From Pseudomonadota bacterium (GTDB lineage: Bacteria > Pseudomonadota > Gammaproteobacteria > Burkholderiales > Rhodocyclaceae): a stretch of 64,000 nucleotides of DNA. Of this stretch, positions 58,913 through 64,000 are shown one piece after another. The DNA lies in NCBI GenBank assembly GCA_029776255.1, contig JAKOTN010000033.1, positions 1 through 64,000 of the forward strand, in the 5' to 3' direction. Below the pieces are notes generated by a model. The model worked only from the letters and a program-made list of their open reading frames with translations, was not told the origin of the DNA and did not search any database. The first letter of the stretch is position 1, and each line of letters opens with the position of its first letter. Both the position numbers and the translations under genes were made by a program.

Positions 58913-59359
58913 CTAGTCGATGGCGCGCGACTCGCCGCCGCCGATTCCTTCCACCAGGTCCGCCTCCTGCTTGTCGCGGATCAGTTTGGCCAGGGTAAAC
59001 ACCGTGGTCAGCAGGAACAGCCAGGCGAGGACCATATAGGCTTTTTCCCAATCGCCGATGGCCATCCGGAAAAGGCCCCAGGCGGTCAAGGACACCGCGA
59101 TGGCGAAACCGACCCATACGGTCATCACCCAGGCGGCGGTGTCGACTTTTTCGTCGCGGTTGTCGCGAATCATCTTGGCCAGGGTAAACGAGGCGAACAG
59201 ACAAAAACAGAAACCGATGGCCAGAAACGCCCGGTCGAGATCCTGGCTGGGCATGTTCCAGACGCCGATGACGCAGGCCGTGACAGCCAGGGCGAACGAC
59301 AACCACACCTGGATGGTCCAGGTCGAGGTGTCGCGACGAATCAGATACTTCTGGGACAC
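58913..59359 (-). CDS. yiaA: YiaA/YiaB-type inner membrane protein
   Basis: The 148-residue product has four hydrophobic segments arranged as two YiaAB repeats, each starting with a TWTIQVWLSF or AAWVMTVWVGF-type segment and ending in TLAKMIRD or TLAKLIRD. GTG 59359 is chosen because AAGGAG lies eight bases upstream; an ATG at 59386 would place that site inside the gene. YiaA is linked to stress in E. coli, function unknown. telA stops just downstream of this gene's start region, on the same strand. Confidence 0.85.
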   Translation of the reverse strand: MSQKYLIRRDTSTWTIQVWLSFALAVTACVIGVWNMPSQDLDRAFLAIGFCFCLFASFTLAKMIRDNRDEKVDTAAWVMTVWVGFAIAVSLTAWGLFRMAIGDWEKAYMVLAWLFLLTTVFTLAKLIRDKQEADLVEGIGGGESRAID

Positions 59360-59398
59360 GATTTTTTCTCCTTGAGAACGATGCATTAAACAGGACGG

Positions 59399-60640
59399 CT
59401 ACAGTTTGACCGGTCCCTCGACGGCTGCCGCCGACAACGCCCGCAATTGTTCGCGCCGCGAACGGTCCATGTAGCTTTCGGCGCGCTGTAGCTGTTCGCG
59501 GATCAGCGCGTTGTTCTGGCCCATCGCCTCGATCGCCTTGCCGCGGAAATTGTCCATGGTATCCATCGCCTTGAAGGTCAACTCGAACATTTCCTTCATT
59601 TTCTCGATACCGAGCAAGGGGCTGCCGCCGAATTGCGCGCTGCGCTCGACGTGTGTGTTGAGCTGCTTCCCGGATTCGGCGATCAGAGTCTCGATGGTGC
59701 TGTTGACCCCGGTCAACATCGTCATCACCTTGATCTGGTTACCGGTGGCGCGCGCCACGGTCTGCGCCACGGCCAGCGCCGACATGCCGGTGGTGGCGAC
59801 CCGTTCGCAGCCGATGATCATTTCGCGACAGGTTTTCTTGATCACTTCCAGCGACAGATAGCCGTTTACGCACACCGCCTGCTGCGTCAGCATGTCCTGA
59901 AGGTTCTGGCGGGCGTAGTACAGCACTTCCTGCTCCAACGCCCGTGCCCGTTCCGCGTCCGTCGGCTTGAGAGCGGCGACTTTTTCCGCCAAGCGCAGAT
60001 CGAGCTGTTCGGCGAAACGCACCGCCGCCTTCAGCTTCTGCATCGCGTCCCAAAGCTTGCCGCGTGTCGCTTCGATATCGACCGCGTCGCGCTGCATGTC
60101 GTCGCGCGCGGCGTGGATCTGCCTGAGCGAGGTTTGAACCTGTGTCGCGACCGATTGAAAGCGCCGGAAGTACGCTTTCAGCTTGTCGCCGAAGGGAATG
60201 ATGCCCAACAGTTTGTTTTGCGACAACAAATCGCCTTCCTTGCCCGGATCGAGGTCGTCGAGATGCTTGCGCATCTCCTGAATCGCCTTGAAGGCCGGCG
60301 AATTTTCCATCCCGACCAGATTGCGCTCCATGAAACGGCCGGTCATCAGACTGGCGGCGATGGAGATTTCCTCGCGACCGAGGCGGAACGCCGAATCGAG
60401 CCGCGACTTGAACGAATCGCTTTGCACATCCTCGGTCAGCAAGGCGCCGATGAAACGCTCCACCTGCGCATCGACGGCGACCGCGCGCTCGTCGGCGAGC
60501 GGGATGGCGTCGGAGGCCTGCCGGTCGCTGACCGGAACGATGATTTCCGGTGGCGTCAGGACGAAGCCGGTCGCCACCGGCTGGCCCTCCGCCGCCCCGC
60601 TCGATGCCTCGCTAGTCGCCGCCTTATCCGTCGATGTCAT
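59399..60640 (-). CDS. telA: TelA-family toxic-anion resistance protein
   Basis: The 413-residue soluble helical protein is a TelA/YaaN member: LGIIPFGDKLKAYFRRF, QEVLYYARQNLQDMLTQQAV and TLIAESGKQLNTHVERS are family blocks. TelA proteins are tied to tellurite and other toxic-anion or envelope stress, mechanism unknown. ATG 60640 is given (GGAG nine bases upstream); ATG 60646 is the alternative. The yiaA-like gene follows in the same direction and a decayed VWA gene lies upstream. Confidence 0.9.
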   Translation of the reverse strand: MTSTDKAATSEASSGAAEGQPVATGFVLTPPEIIVPVSDRQASDAIPLADERAVAVDAQVERFIGALLTEDVQSDSFKSRLDSAFRLGREEISIAASLMTGRFMERNLVGMENSPAFKAIQEMRKHLDDLDPGKEGDLLSQNKLLGIIPFGDKLKAYFRRFQSVATQVQTSLRQIHAARDDMQRDAVDIEATRGKLWDAMQKLKAAVRFAEQLDLRLAEKVAALKPTDAERARALEQEVLYYARQNLQDMLTQQAVCVNGYLSLEVIKKTCREMIIGCERVATTGMSALAVAQTVARATGNQIKVMTMLTGVNSTIETLIAESGKQLNTHVERSAQFGGSPLLGIEKMKEMFELTFKAMDTMDNFRGKAIEAMGQNNALIREQLQRAESYMDRSRREQLRALSAAAVEGPVKL

Positions 60641-60728
60641 ACTCATTTTCTCCAAGGGCCGAACCGGCGACGCGTCGCCGGGGATCGAAATGGCAAACCA
60701 GCGATAATTATAGGATTGACAAAGCGTT

Positions 60729-61479
60729 TTATTGCAAGACGTTCAGCCCCTCGGCGCGCGTGGCGACGATGCCCTGCCGCGCGGCCCACGGGCTCCGGGC
60801 CTCGCGGCGGATCGCCGCCGCCATCAAACCCGGAAAATCTCCCGGCGTGCAGGCGAAGGACGGAACGCCCAGCGCCGCCAGCTTGGCGGCCAGACGGTGA
60901 TCGCAGGCCGACGCGCCTTCGTCGCTGAGCGCCAGCGGGGCGATCCTTTGCACGCCCGACGGCACGAGTTCATCGGCGCGCTGGAGCAGATTCGGTTCGA
61001 CGCCGCAGTTGCTCGGCGAGATCGACCACCGCGGTATCGAAGACCACCATGTGCGTCTTGACCACCGGCAACGAGGCCATGACCGCGCCAAAAATACTCG
61101 AATAAACGATCAAGACCGCCATCGAGCCACTCTGTTTTTTCAGATCCGGGCGTACGAACGCGTCCTTCCGCATCACCCGCACCACCGTCGCGGGAAAATA
61201 ACGGTGGATATCGCCCCGCCAGCGCGCCACGCCCGGCAAGGGCACCGGCGGCGGCACCGGCGGACGGACCGGCGCCGCGTCGCGCACGCCGCGCATCGCC
61301 TCGGCGATCACCGCCAACAGATCCAGACTGTCGCCGCGCTCTTTCACCAGGTGATTCCACCAGGTTTCGCCGTCGCCATGGCCGGCGGCGCGGCCCAGCC
61401 AGTCCAGCGGATCGCCGTGAGGTCCCTCGCCGTTTTCAGTCTCGTCCGCCGCCGCGCCGTCGCTGTCCGACGCTTTCCG
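60729..61479 (-). pseudogene. Decayed VWA (CoxE/YehP-like) domain protein gene
   Basis: Two frames of the minus strand join to make a broken VWA protein. The first (61479-60970) reads WWNHLVKERGDSLDLLA, a RYFPATVVRVMRKDAF block, then immediately QSGSMAVLIVYSSIFGAV (a MIDAS-like motif) and MVVFDTAVVDL. The second (to the stop at 60729) reads LLQRADELVPSGVQRIAPLALSDEG and ALGVPSFACTP, the normal C-terminus. In intact relatives roughly 100-150 residues separate the first two blocks and a GGGTDI stretch follows the third; both are missing, and an in-frame stop lies at 61480-61482. Relatives work with MoxR-type ATPases; none is here. Confidence 0.75.
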
Positions 61480-61566
61480 TCATATCCGCGTCGCCTTCGC
61501 CGCTAGCGGCGGCAAGCGGACAACGACCGCGCGGCCCGCGGCGCGCCCCGAACCGGGAAGCCGCGT

Positions 61567-61595
61567 TTGGCGTTCGACCGGCCATCTGATAGAAT
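61567..61595 (+). promoter_or_regulatory. Sigma-70 promoter of tRNA-Ser
   Basis: TTGGCG (61567-61572), a 17-base spacer and TAGAAT (61590-61595) lie directly before the tRNA, which starts 13 bases after the -10 box. This is a near-consensus promoter for a single tRNA. Confidence 0.8.
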
Positions 61596-61607
61596 CCGCA
61601 TCCTTCT

Positions 61608-61698
61608 GGAGAGATGGATGAGCGGTTTAAGTCGCACGCCTGGAAAGCGTGTGTAGGGGAATACCCTACCGCGGGTTCGAATCCCGCTCTCTCCGCCA
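61608..61698 (+). tRNA. tRNA-Ser (anticodon GGA)
   Basis: The 91-base gene, CCA end encoded, folds with acceptor GGAGAGA/TCTCTCC, anticodon stem CACGC/GCGTG around the loop CTGGAAA (anticodon GGA), a long variable arm (GTAGGGGAATACCCTAC) typical of serine tRNAs and the T-arm GCGGGTTCGAATCCCGC. It reads UCC/UCU codons. tRNA-Ser genes are common integration sites. Confidence 0.97.
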
Positions 61699-61710
61699 GA
61701 GAATCCGTGA

Positions 61711-61751
61711 AAGCCGCCGGTTGTGACATTCCACAACCGGCGGCTTTTTCT
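61711..61751 (+). terminator. Intrinsic terminator of tRNA-Ser
   Basis: A perfect 15-bp stem (61711-61725 with 61732-61746, six-base loop) is followed by TTTTTCTTTT. It closes the single-tRNA unit. Confidence 0.92.
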
Positions 61752-61875
61752 TTTCCTGGCCCAACTGCGCGGTCTTTCGCTCGCAACCAGCGCGCCCAAC
61801 AAACAAATACCAAATGGCTTGACGAAGGAAGAGAATTAAACTCATGTCTTGCGCTCACTCTTCCGGAGAATCGGC

Positions 61876-62127
61876 ATGCAGACGTGGGGGAAATTGCAGA
61901 TCGATGAAGCAAGCGGTGTCGTGATCGACCGCTTGTCGCTAAGCAGCCATTGTGTAGACGTGGCGAGCGTGTTCCGGGAACTCTGCGATCTGCCGGCGAT
62001 ACGGCGCAATCTGGAACACGAGGCGGGCCGGACGCTCACCGAAATCGATCTGGACCGTTTCGCGGTTTTCGCACTGATGCGCTTCCCCCGCGCTCGCGGG
62101 TTGGGCCTGTTCGTTGGTTTAGGCTAA
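61876..62127 (+). pseudogene. Truncated Cas3-like HD nuclease domain (type I CRISPR-Cas relic)
   Basis: The open frame starts at ATG 61876 with GGAGAA upstream. It reads MQTWGKLQID, then SLSSHCVDVASVFRELCDLP and GRTLTEIDLDRFAVFALM. The WGKL start, the first metal histidine His25 in H-x-x-DVA and the helix pattern are those of the N-terminal HD domain of Cas3. In intact Cas3 an HD-x-GK motif should come next, but at about base 62080 the sequence leaves the family and soon stops. No helicase, other cas gene or repeat array follows. Assignment is from pattern memory, without alignment. Confidence 0.6.
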
Positions 62128-62433
62128 TCGCCGACAGTCACCAGAAAGTATTGCTGATTCTTGAAAGTGCCTCACGTCAGGCTTATCACCGCCTGGTTGG
62201 CCGAATGCAAAGCCCGGATCGAAATCTTATAACTCCCGCCGTATTCGCCCGAGATAAATCCCGACGACGACATGAACCGGGACTTTAAAACCGGGTTGCG
62301 ATCCTCTGACCGCGCCAGCAACAAAAAAGCGTTGCTGCAACAAACGATCCGATTAATGAAATTCCTCAACAAAACACTGGAGCGGACAATGGCTTGTTTC
62401 AATCGTTCCGCTGTCAAATATGCGGCGTTATAA
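62118..62433 (+). pseudogene. IS630-family transposase, degenerate C-terminal end
   Basis: On the plus strand FRLIADSHQKVLLILE (frame of 62118) and then, in another frame, RLITAWLAECKARIEIL, LPPYSPEINPDDDMNRDFK and FLNKTLERTMACFNRSAVKYAA can be read, ending at TAA 62431-62433. LPPYSPEINPDD is the signature of the IS630 DDE transposase end. There is a frame change and an in-frame stop just before LPPYSPE, and nothing of the first two thirds remains. It lies directly after the Cas3-like fragment. Confidence 0.8.
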
Positions 62434-62579
62434 TATATTCGGTTGCCCGGTTGATATTACCATTCGAACCCGTCTCGAATCGCCATGACGGCTGATGGTT
62501 AGCAACATTCGTCTGACGGACTATACGTTATCGACACCAAAGGTAAATTTTTATTTTCAGCTTGACGTAGACCTGAGAA

Positions 62580-63068
62580 ATGACGCCTATCTTGTCAACA
62601 AAAAAAGAAAACCGCCGTCGATGCTTGGCGATTTATTTGCCGATATTTTTATTCATCTCGCCAGTCTGCTACGCCCAGATTTATAAATGGGTCGATGCCA
62701 ATGGTCAAACGCATTTTTCGGAACGAAAAAGCGCTGCTGGTGACAAGGCGATCGAATTGAAACCCGTTGCGCCATCGACGGCGCCACAGAGTTCGGATTC
62801 ATCCGCACAGTACTGGCAGGAACAGGAGCGAAGCTTCCGGGAACGTCAAATCATAAAGCGAATGGCGGAGCAATTGCCTGGGCCGCGAACGGCCAAAAAG
62901 CCTGAATCGCTTTCCGGTGGAACAAGAAAATGGGAGGACACCGATACGTGGAGATGCAATCTCGCCCGGGATATCATTAGCGGTGCCGTGAAACGCGCAA
63001 ACAGATCGCCGACCACTCAAGACGACATCAAACTCGCCGAAGAAAATGTTCGCGCATTTTGTCGTTAG
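62580..63068 (+). CDS. DUF4124 domain protein, exported
   Basis: The 162-residue product has a signal peptide (cleavage likely after CYA) followed at once by the DUF4124 motif QIYKWVDANGQTHFSE. The rest is charged and probably helical, with two cysteines (WRCNLA and FCR) near the C-terminus. DUF4124 is a small periplasmic domain of unknown function. The region is more AT-rich than the rest of the window. A gap of 146 bases to the IS630 remnant shows no other gene. Confidence 0.8.
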   Translation: MTPILSTKKENRRRCLAIYLPIFLFISPVCYAQIYKWVDANGQTHFSERKSAAGDKAIELKPVAPSTAPQSSDSSAQYWQEQERSFRERQIIKRMAEQLPGPRTAKKPESLSGGTRKWEDTDTWRCNLARDIISGAVKRANRSPTTQDDIKLAEENVRAFCR

Positions 63069-63158
63069 TTAACAACCCTCCAATCGCCGAATAAAAAACT
63101 TCCCCTTGAAAACCGTCATGCCAATTTTTTATTCCTATCCACCTCGTGACAGGCGCCG

Positions 63159-63593
63159 ATGAAAAACGTTACCGCGATCCTCCTTGCGATGGCATTGCTG
63201 CCTTCACGGTCGCATGCCGGGGAGTTTGAAAACAGTTCCGATAAAAACCCGCCGTTCTCGTATTATTCGACCGCCCAAATGCAAAAATTGGCATCGGCAT
63301 TCGTCCAGACTCATGGGAAAACCCATCCGAAACCGGAACTTCTCGCCAAGGCGGCGGAGTTTCGCGGTTATCTGCTCGCCAAGGCGGAATCGTGGAACAA
63401 GGATTGGCGCGGCAAATGCGACGGCCCTGCCGGCAGGGACCTGGAAAATCCGGACGATCTGGTGTTGCAAATCGCCGCCATCGTTGCCAAGGTGTCGGCG
63501 ACGGATATTTCCGATTTTGGCGAATCACGGCCCGACAGCCTCCTGGGTTTCGGTGTGTTGGGCCGCTGCCTGCTCGGTCGTGAGATGAAGTAA
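63159..63593 (+). CDS. Hypothetical exported protein
   Basis: The 144-residue product has a signal peptide of about 20 residues ending SHAGE. The mature part is helical with two cysteines (GKCDGPAG and GRCLLG) that could form a disulfide. It follows the DUF4124 gene by 90 bases and shares its export and cysteine pattern. No family recognised. Confidence 0.6.
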   Translation: MKNVTAILLAMALLPSRSHAGEFENSSDKNPPFSYYSTAQMQKLASAFVQTHGKTHPKPELLAKAAEFRGYLLAKAESWNKDWRGKCDGPAGRDLENPDDLVLQIAAIVAKVSATDISDFGESRPDSLLGFGVLGRCLLGREMK

Positions 63594-63673
63594 TACCGGC
63601 GCAATCGTTGTCGAGGGCTTGAGGCGAGGAACGATGCGTTTGGGCAAGGGCACGCGCCGCCTCCACTGCGATG

Positions 63674-64000
63674 TCATGGATTTTTTGGCTCCTCCCCGGT
63701 CGCCAGCGCGGCCAGCTCGCTGGCCGTGAAAACGCGTGAGCGACTGTGAAAAGCCTTGCCGGTCGGCCCTTCCAGCGAGAAGGTGCCGCCGTGGCCATCG
63801 ATGACGTCGACGATCACTTGCGTGTGCCGCCAGGTGTCGTATTGCGCCTTGCCGATGTAGAACGGGCAGCCGCCGATTTCGCCGAGCAGCACATCGCCCG
63901 CGCCGATGGTCAGTTCGCCGGGAAGAAAGCAGTTGGCGGCACTGTTGTCACAGCATCCGCCGGATTGATGAAACAACAAATCGCCGTGTTCCTGCTTGAG
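63674..64000 (-). CDS. DUF779 protein (N-terminus beyond window)
   Basis: Reading in from base 64000, the frame begins LKQEHGDLLFHQSGGCCD and continues with GGCPFYIGKAQYDTWRHTQV, then GGTFSLEGPTGKAFHSRSRVF. This is a DUF779 protein; the CCD and paired cysteines suggest a metal or redox site. Members commonly lie next to aldehyde dehydrogenase genes, which would be beyond the window. The true start is not visible. Confidence 0.85.
   Translation of the reverse strand, partial: LKQEHGDLLFHQSGGCCDNSAANCFLPGELTIGAGDVLLGEIGGCPFYIGKAQYDTWRHTQVIVDVIDGHGGTFSLEGPTGKAFHSRSRVFTASELAALATGEEPKNP

Noticed and set aside
62172-62417. 81-codon minus-strand frame
   Set aside because: Antisense of the IS630 remnant, which explains the sequence on the plus strand.
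61700-62600. CRISPR repeat array near the Cas3-like relic
   Set aside because: I looked for regularly spaced direct repeats here and saw none.
61699-64000. Duplicate of the tRNA-Ser 3' end as an attachment site
   Set aside because: I saw no second copy of the T-arm/acceptor sequence downstream within the window.

Overview
The window looks like a chromosomal segment of a high-GC betaproteobacterium, most probably a Rhodocyclales-type organism. The evidence is gene content and order: divergent aceK/icd, fur/bamE-dapB, carA-carB-greA, yhbY/rlmE-ftsH-folP-glmM, a Gcr-type recombinase homologue and a VC_2705-type acetate symporter cluster. No rRNA operon, phage or complete CRISPR array is visible. 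The genus call is inference from synteny and protein style only.

Layout. 1-3.6 kb: the end of an IS3-family element that has cut off the last residues of a LysR regulator, then a divergent DODA-type dioxygenase, a RutE-like nitroreductase and an OmpA-type lipoprotein. 3.8-5 kb: a TIR-domain membrane protein. 5-10.3 kb: a cobalamin adenosyltransferase, AceK facing its substrate isocitrate dehydrogenase, and a class III CoA-transferase. 10.5-15.5 kb: a disordered protein, a frameshifted SprA-like metalloprotease, an asparagine-synthase-like amidotransferase without the usual N-terminal Cys, and two zinc peptidases. 15.6-31.2 kb: core housekeeping genes (fur, bamE, dapB, carAB, greA, yhbY, rlmE, ftsH, folP, glmM) interrupted by one large hybrid histidine kinase.

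31.3-40.9 kb is an acetate-use module on the minus strand (acs, a cNMP/CBS/DUF294 protein, a DnaQ-like exonuclease, a sodium:solute symporter and its DUF4212 partner), followed by an UPF0114 protein and class I fumarase on the plus strand. With aceK/icd this suggests a lifestyle in which acetate activation and control of the glyoxylate branch point matter. 41-54 kb carries murI, a BaiN-like flavoprotein, an AI-2E-type permease, a minus-strand run (arfB, DUF924, YjbQ, two tandem beta-hydroxyacid dehydrogenases, an LEA-type lipoprotein), an L-2-hydroxyglutarate-oxidase-like flavoprotein, an orphan PIN nuclease and a diguanylate cyclase.

54-64 kb is the most accessory-looking part: yaaA, a Gcr-type recombinase homologue, a DUF2934 protein, an XpaC-like/YiaA/TelA group, and a decayed VWA-domain gene. 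A complete tRNA-Ser(GGA) unit (promoter, tRNA, terminator) follows. Directly behind it lie a truncated Cas3-like HD domain and a degenerate IS630 transposase end, then two small exported proteins and a DUF779 gene that runs off the window. The TIR-membrane protein and the tRNA-Ser-linked relic of a defence locus are the two places most worth a second look.
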